From: Candidatus Thorarchaeota archaeon
Lineage (GTDB): Archaea; Asgardarchaeota; Thorarchaeia; Thorarchaeales; Thorarchaeaceae
Assembly (NCBI GenBank): GCA_016840855.1
Contig: JAEORO010000116.1
Span: 1-34,124 of the forward strand
Length of the DNA stretch: 34,124 nucleotides
Direction of reading: 5' to 3'
Of the stretch, positions 14,818 to 24,200 are shown piece after piece. The notes beneath the pieces were generated by a model. That model did not search any database, was not told the DNA's origin, and saw only the letters and a list, made by a program, of their open reading frames with translations. The translations under genes and the position numbers were made by a program. How positions within the stretch are numbered: position 1 is the stretch's first letter; every line of letters starts with the position of its first letter.

Positions 14818-14892
14818 AAGGCCAAACCATAAGCTAAATACAGCCAAAGAGGACAAATAGTTAACAATATTCTATCAGTGTAGTGATTCGTT

Positions 14893-15639
14893 ATGGCAAA
14901 GAAGAAGACAAAGAAAAAGCAAACAATAAGCCCTTCAATGTTCAAAGTCACAGGTGCTAATGCAAAAATGAGTACTGACAGTAGTAAAGGTAAATTATAC
15001 TACTTCGGTACAAAGATAAATCTCGACAAAGCAAAGAAGATAGCTGAAACTGAAAGCGCTGGTATTCTCGGAGTAACTCCTAGCGAGGTCAGTATCGGGA
15101 AACCCTCCATCAAATATGATTTCTATTGTATATATGATGCTGAGTTAAAAGTGGAATTCCTACGACTCAGATCTCAAGACATTGGTGTTACTGAGCAGGT
15201 AAAAGGCGCATTAGTTGGAAAGGATGTTTACACTCCCAAGAAGAAAGGAGATTTCTATTCTATCAAACTAGACATGATTGAGCTATTTGAAATTAAACGA
15301 TCTGATGGCATGATTCTGGATGGTATGACTGGAGGTCCTGCACGTGCATTTGAATCGCTTTTGAAAGGTCCAGGGAAAAAGACCGCTAGTGCATCATGGA
15401 TTAAAAAGAATAAAATTAGTTCTGGAAAATTTAATAGTCTTGAGAAGGTTGTAAAGGTCGTTTCCAAGATGGCTGGGCAAAAACCATCTGGAGCAAAACG
15501 GATAACATCACATTCACTTGTTTTTAAGAAACTAGAGGGTTACTATGTGCCTATCTATTATGTTAGTGTGAGTGCAGGAGCGAAAAAACAAACACTGAAG
15601 ATCAATGCTCTTGATGGATCTCTATCAGTATCTGTGTAG
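14893..15639 (+). CDS. basic beta-rich protein, hypothetical
   Basis: 248 aa, unrecognised. A strongly basic N-terminus (MAKKKTKKKQ) is followed by beta-rich segments. The C-terminal YYVPIYYVSVSAGAKKQ... INALDGSLSV resembles the PepSY-like pattern in which a chain of beta strands ends in a D-G turn; an earlier segment (KYDFYCIYDAELKVEFLRL) may be a first copy of the same fold. A glycine-rich segment, DGMILDGMTGGPARAF, lies at about residues 136-151. No TM segment or signal peptide. ATG 14893 lacks an SD and is preceded by an AT-rich 75-bp gap. It is followed 7 nt later by the convergent hydantoinase remnant. A nucleic-acid-binding role would fit the charge but is speculative. Confidence 0.6.
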   Translation: MAKKKTKKKQTISPSMFKVTGANAKMSTDSSKGKLYYFGTKINLDKAKKIAETESAGILGVTPSEVSIGKPSIKYDFYCIYDAELKVEFLRLRSQDIGVTEQVKGALVGKDVYTPKKKGDFYSIKLDMIELFEIKRSDGMILDGMTGGPARAFESLLKGPGKKTASASWIKKNKISSGKFNSLEKVVKVVSKMAGQKPSGAKRITSHSLVFKKLEGYYVPIYYVSVSAGAKKQTLKINALDGSLSVSV

Positions 15640-15646
15640 ATGTAAT

Positions 15647-16051
15647 CTATGTGTCTCTATAAGGAGGAGAACTCCAACCTCCTCCTCCAAGTGTTTCAAT
15701 TCTCACAATAGCTCTTTTTGGAGCTTGGATGTCCTTGGATTGCGTAACGAGCTTCCCGATCACCTCCTGTTTTCATTAAACAAGGCGCAACTACAATCAC
15801 ATCGTTCTTTGATATTGGACCAAATGATAATCTCTTTAGAGCTTGGGCCATCTCTCCTGCAATGGATGTTAGAAAATAACAGAAGAATTGATCTGATGTG
15901 CTTCAAGAATTCCAGTCAGGCCCTTCGTGACTGCCCTATCTTGGCTCTCTGGAGTTGATGGTAATCTGTGCACATATTGTTCACAGGTTTCAGAGCGTAA
16001 CAGAACTAAATCTGTGAAGGTGCCACCTACCTGAACTCCGATTACTTTCAT
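15647..16051 (-). pseudogene. hydantoinase/oxoprolinase (hyuA-hyuB) remnant, multiply deleted
   Basis: Three pieces of a normally about 3.6-kb gene pair survive in order on the minus strand. (1) From 16051, the intact N-terminus of HyuA: MKVIGVQVGGTFTDLVLL and YVHRLPSTPESQDRAVTKGL, ending at a stop near 15870. (2) The HyuB N-terminus split over two frames: LTSIAGEMAQALKRLSFGP (about 15873-15817), then SNIKERCDCSCALFN (about 15818-15774). (3) The HyuB C-terminus: RAIVRIETLGGGGW, ending at TAG 15647-15649. Most of HyuA and the middle of HyuB are gone. The family hydrolyses hydantoins or 5-oxoproline with ATP. The remnant is inactive. It fills a stretch of nearly 500 bases that has no other gene. 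Confidence 0.85.
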
Positions 16052-16138
16052 ATTGAACAATTCCTAGTAGATGGAACAGAAACATGAGCACTTGGTATTG
16101 AGGACAGTTCCTGAATACTTATATTCATCATTACAAGC

Positions 16139-17566
16139 ATGAGTTTGGTTACATCGATGAGAGCCTCCACATCACCAGCAAAACTATTGATTGTGATACT
16201 AATTGTATCCTTTCTTTCTGTTCCCTCAGTTCGAACTTTTTCTGATGTTGTATTAGTACACAACTCAACTACTGCTAGCGAAGAGCCTCTAAGTATCATT
16301 CTAATGATTGGTGATGGAATGGGTTCTGAGCACGTGGAACTGGCACGTCTTGTTGAGGTTGGTGAATTTGGGTCTTTGAATATGCAAGATTCTGATTGGA
16401 ATGCATCTGCGACTACTCATTCTGCAAATGCTGCTGTTACGGATTCTGCAGCTGCAGCCACTGCAATTGCAACTGGAAGTAAAACAAATAATGGATACGT
16501 AGCGGTAAGTCCTTCACTGGTGGACCTTGAAACAATTTTAGAATATGCTCAAACGCTAAACAAGTCCACTGGGGTAGTATCCACTAGCACTATAGCTCAT
16601 GCAACGCCAGCTAGCTTTATGACTCATGTTAATGATCGAAATGACGACACTGAAATTGTTCGTCAAATTGTAGAGGAGGCTGGTGTAGATGTATTACTTG
16701 GGGGTGGAAGTGGTTTGTTCACTGGTGCCCAAATCGCTTCAATGGCTTCCAATGGTTACTCAATTGTATATAATAGAACTGAGTTATCCACTGTGATTTC
16801 AGGAAAAGTTCTTGGACTCTTTGCAGCTTCTCATTTGGTTTATGAATATGATCGAGATTTTGCAATTCAACCATCTATTTCGGAGATGACAAACAAATCA
16901 ATTGAGCTACTCTCACAGGATCCTGATGGTTTCTTCCTTATGGTCGAAGGAAGTCAAATCGATTTTGCAGCTCATAATAAAGACAAAGTTAGGAATGCAC
17001 TCGAAACCATCGCTTTCGATGACGCTGTAGATGTTGCTATGGATTATGTAAAAGACCACAATAATACAATACTCATCGTAACTGCTGACCATGAAACAGG
17101 AGGATTAGTAGTTCTGAGTCACAATTTAAGCTCTGAACTTCCTGAAATTCTTCTTTCAGAGGAGGACAAACGAACTCTTCGAGCTGAACGTGTAAATAAT
17201 GTGACTGTCGATTGGACTACAACCTCTCACACTGATGCACATGTGCCCTTCTTTGCAACTGGTGATGCTTTCTTGAATATGCCTGAAGACCTCACTATCG
17301 ATAACACAGACATATACGATCTCATGAAGGACTTCTATTTAGGTAATCCACTCAACGAAACAGAACTCACTACTACCACAACTACCACAACTGAATCAAC
17401 AACGACAACAACCAGCGGGACTGAAACAACAACGGATACTACCTCTACAACAGAACCTACAGGTGGACCCAATGTCCCACTTGACTCATATCTGGTACTA
17501 GCAATATCAATAGCATCTGTCATAGTGATCTTGGTTGTACTCATGCAGATTAAACGGCGGCAATAA
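16139..17566 (+). CDS. phoA: alkaline phosphatase, exported and membrane-anchored
   Basis: Periplasm- or surface-facing phosphomonoesterase of the PhoA family. Active-site residues align with the E. coli enzyme: MIGDG D59, nucleophile S103 in TDSAAA with D102, the set E270/D275/H279 in MVEGSQIDFAAH, ADHETGG D317/H318, and H364 in SHTDAH. Residues 14-32 form a signal peptide or N-terminal anchor (KLLIVILIVSFLSV). A Thr/Ser/Glu-rich stalk (about 405-445, likely O-glycosylated) leads to a TM helix (449-469) and a short basic end (KRRQ), so the enzyme is tethered to the membrane with its catalytic domain outside. The start ATG 16139 lacks an SD. Convergent with the acetyltransferase gene, 6 nt apart. 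It supplies phosphate from organic phosphate outside the cell. Confidence 0.92.
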   Translation: MSLVTSMRASTSPAKLLIVILIVSFLSVPSVRTFSDVVLVHNSTTASEEPLSIILMIGDGMGSEHVELARLVEVGEFGSLNMQDSDWNASATTHSANAAVTDSAAAATAIATGSKTNNGYVAVSPSLVDLETILEYAQTLNKSTGVVSTSTIAHATPASFMTHVNDRNDDTEIVRQIVEEAGVDVLLGGGSGLFTGAQIASMASNGYSIVYNRTELSTVISGKVLGLFAASHLVYEYDRDFAIQPSISEMTNKSIELLSQDPDGFFLMVEGSQIDFAAHNKDKVRNALETIAFDDAVDVAMDYVKDHNNTILIVTADHETGGLVVLSHNLSSELPEILLSEEDKRTLRAERVNNVTVDWTTTSHTDAHVPFFATGDAFLNMPEDLTIDNTDIYDLMKDFYLGNPLNETELTTTTTTTTESTTTTTSGTETTTDTTSTTEPTGGPNVPLDSYLVLAISIASVIVILVVLMQIKRRQ

Positions 17567-17572
17567 ACCAAC

Positions 17573-18562
17573 TCAGGTATCAGATGCTTTCCACGAAAAC
17601 CGTACAATCCTTGAGATTGCTTCGAACCCAAATTGCTCATAGAGCTGGACAGCTGGTACATTCATAGGGTCAACTCCGAGTGTTAGAGTCTTTGCATTCC
17701 TGCCCTGAAGCACTTCTGTTGACTTGGCAAGCAATATTTTTGCTAGCCCTCTCCGTCGATATTTTGGATGAACGCCCATAAACTCTAGATGCTCCTCATC
17801 ATCGGATCGTGTCACAATTAGAATAAATGCGACAATCTTACTATCTGATTCAATAACCAATGATGCTTCTTGATTGATATTACGAGACCTATCAAAGGTC
17901 TTATCGAATTCCTGCCTTCTTTGTTCTTTCGTCATGTCGTATATCCATCTTGCATCGCTTGTGGTGAAGGTTTCGTGGTAACACTCGAAGATTTCGTCAT
18001 TCTCATAATCTGTCATAGGTCGTATCTTATACTCCGCATTTGAGGGAGTTATCTTTAACGCATATTCCAATAGATCTTTTACCATGAAATTGGTGTCCTC
18101 AATCTTCTTCCAACCTTCTGCTTCATACCATGACTTTCTAGTATCGAATGTTGCAAGGTTTTCTTCTGATATTCCCCCAAAACCAACCTCAACTCTGGTC
18201 ATATCATTAGATATTGCGTAGTCGATCGCATTTGAAATAAGAATTCGTGCTACTCTCTCTCTATTCGTGTTGAAGTCAACGAAAGGTTGCCAACGTCCCA
18301 CATTTCCAATGCTTTTGGTTGCACGTTCAATACCCATCCACCCAACTAACTGATTGTCGTGAAAAGCTAGTATAACCACTTCAATTGGGAAACGCTCATT
18401 CATTGTTTTTAGGTGCCTTTCCATTTGCTGAGCTGTATACTTTCCCAGACCCTCTTGCTCTCTGACTCTTGCAGATAGTTCTGCTAATATCTTAATGTCA
18501 AGGTCTGCCCATTTCCAGCATACAATTTTTACATTATTCTGTTTGGTTTCTGTGTCGCTCAT
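17573..18562 (-). CDS. tandem GNAT-family N-acetyltransferase
   Basis: 329 aa with two GNAT folds. The C-terminal copy (about 178-325) has the acetyl-CoA motif A, FMGVHPKYRRRGLAK (R-R-x-G-x-A near 268-274), and motif B, NVPAVQLYEQFGF. The N-terminal copy (about 11-165) keeps the fold pattern (VVILAFHDNQLVGWMGIE) but its motif A is degenerate (FNTNRERVARIL), so it is probably structural or substrate-binding, as in mycothiol-synthase-like double GNATs. Cytosolic. The substrate is unknown. The start ATG 18562 has SD AGGAGT (18571-18576, 8 nt) and a TATA-like box at 18599-18609, consistent with a transcript starting just before the SD. Confidence 0.85.
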   Translation of the reverse strand: MSDTETKQNNVKIVCWKWADLDIKILAELSARVREQEGLGKYTAQQMERHLKTMNERFPIEVVILAFHDNQLVGWMGIERATKSIGNVGRWQPFVDFNTNRERVARILISNAIDYAISNDMTRVEVGFGGISEENLATFDTRKSWYEAEGWKKIEDTNFMVKDLLEYALKITPSNAEYKIRPMTDYENDEIFECYHETFTTSDARWIYDMTKEQRRQEFDKTFDRSRNINQEASLVIESDSKIVAFILIVTRSDDEEHLEFMGVHPKYRRRGLAKILLAKSTEVLQGRNAKTLTLGVDPMNVPAVQLYEQFGFEAISRIVRFSWKASDT

Positions 18563-18598
18563 AATATCACACTCCTAAACCTCTGAGGGGCTGACAAG

Positions 18599-18609
18599 TA
18601 TTTTTAATT
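18599..18609 (-). promoter_or_regulatory. TATA-like box of the GNAT gene
   Basis: AATTAAAAATA on the minus strand. A start about 26 nt downstream falls near 18578, leaving a roughly 15-nt leader that still contains the AGGAGT SD. Confidence 0.5.
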
Positions 18610-18829
18610 GAGAAGGTGTCTGGATGGCTGGTTCTTGAAGCAGACAAGCTTAGAGTACATCTTGTTTTATTCATCTCACTCCAAAGATAGACCCAAGCCA
18701 ATGATGAATGTGCCTAAATCAACAATAATTTTCATCGTCTTCAGCCTACCTCCTTGTGAGTTGTAATGAAGTCACACTTGACTACATTCATAAGTATTGT
18801 CAACTGCGCGTATCTGTCAGGTGGATGGT

Positions 18830-20020
18830 ATGAGTCAGGTGAGATGTACATCTGTGATACTTCGCTTCGGAGAGATTGGTATCAAGTCAAACCAGACTCG
18901 ACGTCGCATGACTAGTCTATTGATTAGTCATGTGGAGTCCGCTCTACGAGAGAAAAAAATCCCCTTCGAGAAGATTCATTCGGTTTATGGCAGACTCTAT
19001 ATCGAAACGCGTGAAGCGGAAAAAGCTGCAATGGTTGCAGCTCGAGTATTTGGTGTAGTTTCTACATCCCCTGCTATTCAGACTTCTGCTGAAATGGATA
19101 AGATTCTTGATATCGGTGAGCAGTTAGCTCGTACTCAGTTCAAGAAAGGACTATCATTTGCAGTTGGCGCAAGAAGGATTGGGCAACATCTTTTCTCTAG
19201 TCAAGATATCAGAGAACAACTTGGCGAGAGAATTTTAGACAACCTCTCTGAACTTGAGCTTAATGTCAATCTCTCCAATCCTGAACAGTCTATCTATATC
19301 GAAGTCCGTGAAAATAAAGCACACATCTTCACTCAGACAATAAAGGGAGTAGGCGGGATGCCTACCGGGTCTCAGGGTAAAGTCGTATGTACAATTTCAA
19401 CAGGACTTGACTCCCCAATCGCTGCTTACAAAGTCATGAAACGAGGATGCATTCCTGTCTTTCTACATTTAGATAATATGCCCTATGCTGATAATCAATG
19501 TTCCGAGATTGCAGTGAAACAAGCGCAGCTACTGGCTAACTACATCCATGGCTTCGAGGTCAAACTGTATATTGTCCCTCATGCTCCCGATATCGAAGAA
19601 GCCCGTAAACATGCTCCAGAGAAAATGACTTGTCTTTTCTGCAAGCGAAACATGCTACGGATTGCTCGTGAGATTGCTATACAAGAAAATGCAGATGCCA
19701 TAGTGACTGGTGAAATCATTGGGGAGCAAGCTTCACAGACTACAGCGAATTTGCGAGTCATAGAGCAAGCAGTAACTGATTTTCCTATCCTACGACCAAA
19801 TGCTGGAGATGACAAAGTGGACATAATGCATTTGGCACAAGAGATTGGAACCTATGACTTTGCAAATGAAGGCGCATCCTGTTGCACCCTTAATCCACGT
19901 TATCCCTCTGTGCGAGCAGACCCTGATCAAGTGAAATCCTGTGAGGAACCAATGGACTTCGGAATTCTGAAGGACGAGCTCAAAAACGCTCGGATTATGG
20001 TTTTACGAGAGGGTAAATAA
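18830..20020 (+). CDS. thiI: tRNA 4-thiouridine synthetase ThiI
   Basis: Uses ATP to adenylate U8 of tRNA before sulfur transfer; ThiI proteins can also support thiamine thiazole synthesis. An N-terminal ferredoxin-like region with THUMP domain is followed by the PP-loop STGLDSP (190-196 from this start), CLFCKR (Cys pair 268/271), and GEIIGEQASQT, the ThiI version of GESLGQVASQT. There is no rhodanese domain, as in most archaeal ThiI. A Cys pair (351/352) near the C-terminus could take part in sulfur transfer. ATG 18830 is preferred because AGGTGG stands about 5 nt before it and family N-termini begin close to RFGEIGIKS. A longer reading from TTG 18797 adds 11 residues without an SD. Divergent from the GNAT gene. 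Confidence 0.93.
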   Translation: MSQVRCTSVILRFGEIGIKSNQTRRRMTSLLISHVESALREKKIPFEKIHSVYGRLYIETREAEKAAMVAARVFGVVSTSPAIQTSAEMDKILDIGEQLARTQFKKGLSFAVGARRIGQHLFSSQDIREQLGERILDNLSELELNVNLSNPEQSIYIEVRENKAHIFTQTIKGVGGMPTGSQGKVVCTISTGLDSPIAAYKVMKRGCIPVFLHLDNMPYADNQCSEIAVKQAQLLANYIHGFEVKLYIVPHAPDIEEARKHAPEKMTCLFCKRNMLRIAREIAIQENADAIVTGEIIGEQASQTTANLRVIEQAVTDFPILRPNAGDDKVDIMHLAQEIGTYDFANEGASCCTLNPRYPSVRADPDQVKSCEEPMDFGILKDELKNARIMVLREGK

Positions 20021-20151
20021 CGAAAGCACCTATAATTGCTATTAACGACGAAAAACCGCTAAAACATCGCTATATTCTACATTCAAGCATTGGAAGAATT
20101 CTTTCCGGTAATACAAAGTTCTTAAAGAAATATGGTCTTGAAAACGGTGTA

Positions 20152-20179
20152 TAACGGCTGTAATTAGCAGTTAGAGGTG
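20152..20179 (+). promoter_or_regulatory. leader hairpin ending at the SD of the histone gene
   Basis: TAAC-G-GCT (20152-20159) pairs with AGC-A-GTTA (20166-20173): 7 bp with one G-A mismatch, 6-nt loop. The SD GAGGTG (20174-20179) starts at the next base, 10 nt before GTG 20190. Confidence 0.35.
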
Positions 20180-20189
20180 TAAAAAGGTC

Positions 20190-20420
20190 GTGCCGCGATC
20201 AAGAAAGGAACGAATAATCCCAGTAGCCCCGATTGATCGACTCATCCGAAAGGCTGGAGCTGGACGAGTGAGTGATAAGGGAGCAGAAAAGCTAGCAATG
20301 ATTTTGGAAGAAGTTGGAGAAACTCTCGCTCGAAGGGCTTTTGAAATAACAGAGCATACCGGACGAAAGACGATTACAGACAAGGATATTGAACTAGCCT
20401 ATAAGCAATGGAATAGGTAG
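20190..20420 (+). CDS. archaeal core histone
   Basis: A 76-aa single histone fold with a short N-terminus: three helices at about 9-21, 28-55 and 61-74 (loops GRVSD and RKTITDKD). It carries hallmark residues of archaeal histones, such as the N-terminal IPVAPIDRLIRKAGA, the RKTIT loop and the final ELAYKQW. It dimerises and wraps DNA into hypernucleosome-like fibres. No tail extension is present, unlike some Asgard histones. The start is GTG 20190. The 169-bp upstream gap contains no other gene. It holds TATA-like stretches (TTAAAGAAATA near 20121, GTATAAC near 20149). Confidence 0.95.
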   Translation: MPRSRKERIIPVAPIDRLIRKAGAGRVSDKGAEKLAMILEEVGETLARRAFEITEHTGRKTITDKDIELAYKQWNR

Positions 20421-20456
20421 CTCTGAATCGAGGTATAAGTTTTCAAGGCGGCATTT

Positions 20457-20469
20457 GTATAATATTTTA
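20457..20469 (+). promoter_or_regulatory. TATA-like box before the DUF2334 gene
   Basis: GTATAATATTTTA, the most AT-rich stretch of the 76-bp gap. A start about 26 nt downstream would fall near the SD at 20486, so the transcript may be short-leadered. Confidence 0.4.
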
Positions 20470-20472
20470 TTC

Positions 20473-20492
20473 AATCACAGATATTGGTGATT
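20473..20492 (+). promoter_or_regulatory. leader hairpin covering the SD of the DUF2334 gene
   Basis: AATCAC (20473-20478) pairs perfectly with GTGATT (20487-20492) across an 8-nt loop. The SD GGTGA (20486-20490) is almost entirely in the 3' arm, and the ATG is at 20497. Confidence 0.4.
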
Positions 20493-20496
20493 AACC

Positions 20497-21189
20497 ATGC
20501 AAAAGAGAGCTGAGACTGTAGAAGATATGACAGTACTGCTCTCTATTCATGATATTTCCCCGATTTACGAAGATGACATTGTCGCGACATATGATCGACT
20601 CTCAGATTTGAGCATATCAAAATTGACAATATTAGTGACGCCATTTTACGGTTTCAAGAAGAGCAATATGATATCGGAAGATAGTATCTTCACCAAGTTT
20701 CTCAAATCTCTTGACCTTGAGATTGCTATGCATGGCTATTCTCATTTTTCTAAATCAGGATCGTTGTTCGAGTTCGATGGACTGATGCAACCTAAGGTCA
20801 CTACTCGACTCAAGGATGGCGTTTCAATTCTCAAGAAAGCTTTCGGAATGAAACCAACGGGTTTTGTTCCCCCATCATGGGAATCTCCTTCTAAAGTAGT
20901 TAGAGCAGTCAAAGAGATTGGACTTGGATATTGCGTCAACGGGAATAGTATACATCGACTCTCCGATGGAATGATATTCAGCACCGCTGAGAAAATAATC
21001 AGTGAGGGAAAAAGAGCTCTTAATTTAGAACCATCTCTGATTGAGATCGAGCTTGGTGGCTCCCTACAGATTGGTATTCACCCTCTTGATTACTGTACAA
21101 ATGAAATCTTCGTGATTTTGGAAGATCTAAAGGACCGTCTTGGATACAAATTTCAAGCATATTCTGATTTCTTGTCATCTAAAGCATGA
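20497..21189 (+). CDS. DUF2334 polysaccharide-deacetylase-like protein
   Basis: 230 aa of the NodB-related (beta/alpha)7 barrel family DUF2334. Family motifs: LLSIHDISP (16-24, with the conserved Asp of the metal site), MHGYSHF (His pair), the central GFVPPSWESP, and a late IGIHPLDY with another metal-site His. Members de-acetylate or otherwise modify amide-linked sugars; the substrate here is unknown. No signal peptide is seen, so the protein would be cytosolic unless exported otherwise. ATG 20497 has a GGTGA SD at 6 nt. ATG 20527 is a possible shorter start just before the first motif. Convergent with the giant surface-protein gene. Confidence 0.82.
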   Translation: MQKRAETVEDMTVLLSIHDISPIYEDDIVATYDRLSDLSISKLTILVTPFYGFKKSNMISEDSIFTKFLKSLDLEIAMHGYSHFSKSGSLFEFDGLMQPKVTTRLKDGVSILKKAFGMKPTGFVPPSWESPSKVVRAVKEIGLGYCVNGNSIHRLSDGMIFSTAEKIISEGKRALNLEPSLIEIELGGSLQIGIHPLDYCTNEIFVILEDLKDRLGYKFQAYSDFLSSKA

Positions 21190-21233
21190 CCCGTTCGTCA
21201 ACTCTCGAAATCCTCTTTGGTATCAATTTGGAG

Positions 21234-21257
21234 GTGCTAGTTAAACTCGACTAGCAC
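21234..21257. terminator. 8-bp hairpin between convergent genes
   Basis: GTGCTAGT (21234-21241) and ACTAGCAC (21250-21257) pair perfectly with an 8-nt loop. A long pyrimidine tract follows on the plus strand. It stands 45 nt after the deacetylase-like gene and 27 nt beyond the stop of the giant gene, so it may serve both. Confidence 0.55.
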
Positions 21258-21283
21258 TCTCTCTTTTCATCCTCTATTCTCTC

Positions 21284-24200
21284 TCAGTCTTCTATTCCAA
21301 GACTCTTGATGAGTTCATCAACTAGCTCACGTGGTAAACGACTAGCTTGCTCAATAATCATATCGATTTCATGCAGGGGTACTCCTTTTTTGAGCAGATC
21401 TGCTTTGAGTTCCTGAAGCTCGAACTGAGAGAGTTTCTCGCCTAGTTGTTTTTCTTCAACCTCTGGTGTTTCGATTGTAACTTCTGGTTCCTTAGCCTCT
21501 TCCTCTACCAAGAATATCCGATCCTCAGGTGCTTCTTTTTCAGCTTCTGAAATCTCTTCAACTTCTTCTGGAGCAGAAACCCTTCTAGATGCTTCAATAG
21601 CTACTTCTTCAAGAATCTCTTCGACAGTCTTTCCTCTTGAACGAGCAGCACGGATTGCCTCTTGCATGATAACTTCTTTCACGAAGGCAGCTTGCTCACT
21701 CATCTTCATCTTAGATATATCAGCGTTGAATTCATCCAACTCCTCAGGACTCAAATTAGTCAATATCGATAGTTGGATGAGGAGTTCTCTGATCTCAGGA
21801 ATTTCAATTGGTACTGAAGCCTCTGGCATGTCAGTTGACACTCTTGTGATCGCGAGCTTCTGGAATGTATCATTAAATAGGTCAGCAACTAGTTGTTGTC
21901 TAGTCTTGCTATCTGTAATTGGCTTTGGAATCTTTCCTTTTTGAAGTGCTTTGATTTGACTATTTATTTGTCTCAACCGTTTTGGAATGCTGAAGTATCT
22001 TGTCCAAAGAACCCCAATCAAAAACACTAGGAACAATAGAGGAGTTGCATAAGATATCACTGTTCCCATTGTTTTTTGTTCCTCAGTAGGTATTATTGTT
22101 ACGCTTAGCTCAAGTTCTTTCTGTTCATAATTGTCAAGGCTAAGAGTTATTGTTAGGTCAACATACTGGGTATCGATACCAACAGGAACGAGTGGAGCAT
22201 CGACTCGAATGGTGAGAACATATACGCCGGGGTCTGTTGTTGATCTGTTGGATACAATCTGAACAAGGGCTCTTTCACTTGTCACTGTGAACTTCGCGTT
22301 CGTAATACCTTCACCCGGGACATTCAGCCAGCTCTCATAGTAATAGACATAGACATCAATTGTTTCTCCGTAGTACATTGATATCGTACCATCAATGATA
22401 TTATCCGAACTGAATTCGAGCACAGTTGGACGTTCGATGACTGTGATTGTAATCGGAATGTCGCTATGTGACTGTCTATTTCGCAGATCTACACTTATCC
22501 TTATGAAGAATGGACTATTGGGTAGAGCTCGAGGTACACCAGGTTGCAACTCAAATAGCTCATCTGCAGTTGAATCAAATACAAAATAGTATGTTCCATT
22601 TCCGAAGTCCATGGCATCAAAAGTGATACTTGATACTATTCCTCCGCCATATACTATCACAGTGACTGCTGCTTCCACAAGACCTCCAACATATCCATCT
22701 GAGTCATCTGTATCGTTATAGAAGAAACTAATTAAAATTGCATCACCAAATGGTATTTCCAAATCGTCTGTATGATTGTCTATTTGGTTGTCAGTTGGTG
22801 TGGATAGGGTCAACTCAGTCGGTACTTCTTCAATAATGAGAGAAATAGAGCCAGTACTGACCTGATAGTTTAGCTTATCAAAATCGATAGTGACTGGATA
22901 TCTGATACCTGTTTCCAAGTATGTTGTGTTGATTAGGATTGAATAATACCCATTCCCAAGGTCAATTGCATCACCACTAAAGGGTCCCCATTGGTATTGT
23001 GCTGTTGCATTGTTTATTCCTTTATCAAAATCGATGTCGTGATAATAGAATGTGAGGTTCCCAATCCAGCCCCAGTAAATCACACTTGGAATTGGACTTA
23101 CTACTTCTGTCTTGATTTTTCGTATTGTAATGGCAAGATCAACATAATCCTCTGCCAAGTTACTATCATCAGGTATGCCATGGAATGTCACTCCCCAAGT
23201 TCCAAAAGCCATTTTTGATGTATTAAAAGTGAGTTCCCATAGACCTGATATTGGATTGAAGGTAAAGGTTTCATTGATTTCAAATGCGGAATCAATCCAT
23301 TCAATTGTGGCATTATTAATAGTCAATCCAGATTCACTTTCAGTGAAATTCAGGTAGAATGTAGTCATGTTATTGTAGACTGCATCCATTCTAGTCATCG
23401 TGGGGGTTACAAGATAAATCGTTGTGGAAGTTGCTTGAAGATCCATTTTGAAGACTGCGCTAGCTGGATCATAATTGGTAGCTGATGCTATTACCCTAGC
23501 TGAGTAGATTATGCCTGGTTGCAAAGTAGCAGTTGCATCTGGCAGCAGGGTTGTGTACCATGTGTAATCAGTTGAGTTTTGAATAAGATCATATCTCTTA
23601 CCTAGAAACATCAAATAGACCTCCGATATTCCAGACTCAATCATGATTCCACCATTATACTCATCAGTCAGGTAGACAACAACATCAATAGGATCACCTC
23701 TTGGATGTTCAAATGCTAATTCTGGAGAGTCGATTACTAATTCACTCGGCAAAGAAAGAACAATGAGAGTGAAAGTTGTGGCCGCAATCTTGTATTTGTC
23801 TTTCTCAGCACGCACTTGAACAACTCGAGTACCTGAATCCTGAAGCGAAGTGTCGATGTATGCTTCATATGTTCCAGCTGGGATAATTTCAGAGAAATTA
23901 CCAGAAAATGGACCATAGGTCCAAGTTACAATAGCTCCCGATGTACTATTGAGGTTGAGAAGATCTCTGTAATCAACAACGATGCGTACTTGTTCGGTCC
24001 AATTAAGTGCTATTTCGGATTCTCCTATTGGTACTAAACTGGTTGAGATTCTCTCAACGGTGAATGATGGATTAACAGACATTGTTGTATAGGGGTAATA
24101 ATCGATGGTAATATTCAAGGAGTGACTACCAAATTCATTGAGATCCCCAGTACTGAACTCTATTGAATAAACACCCAACCCTAGATATTGGATAGTCATA

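Noticed and set aside
15605-15958. Plus-strand frame of 117 codons over the hydantoinase remnant
   Set aside because: The minus strand shows clear HyuA and HyuB motifs; the plus-strand protein has no recognisable feature.
18610-18796. Possible small gene in the gap between the GNAT and thiI genes
   Set aside because: No frame with a start, SD and protein-like composition was found; the gap is best read as a divergent promoter region.
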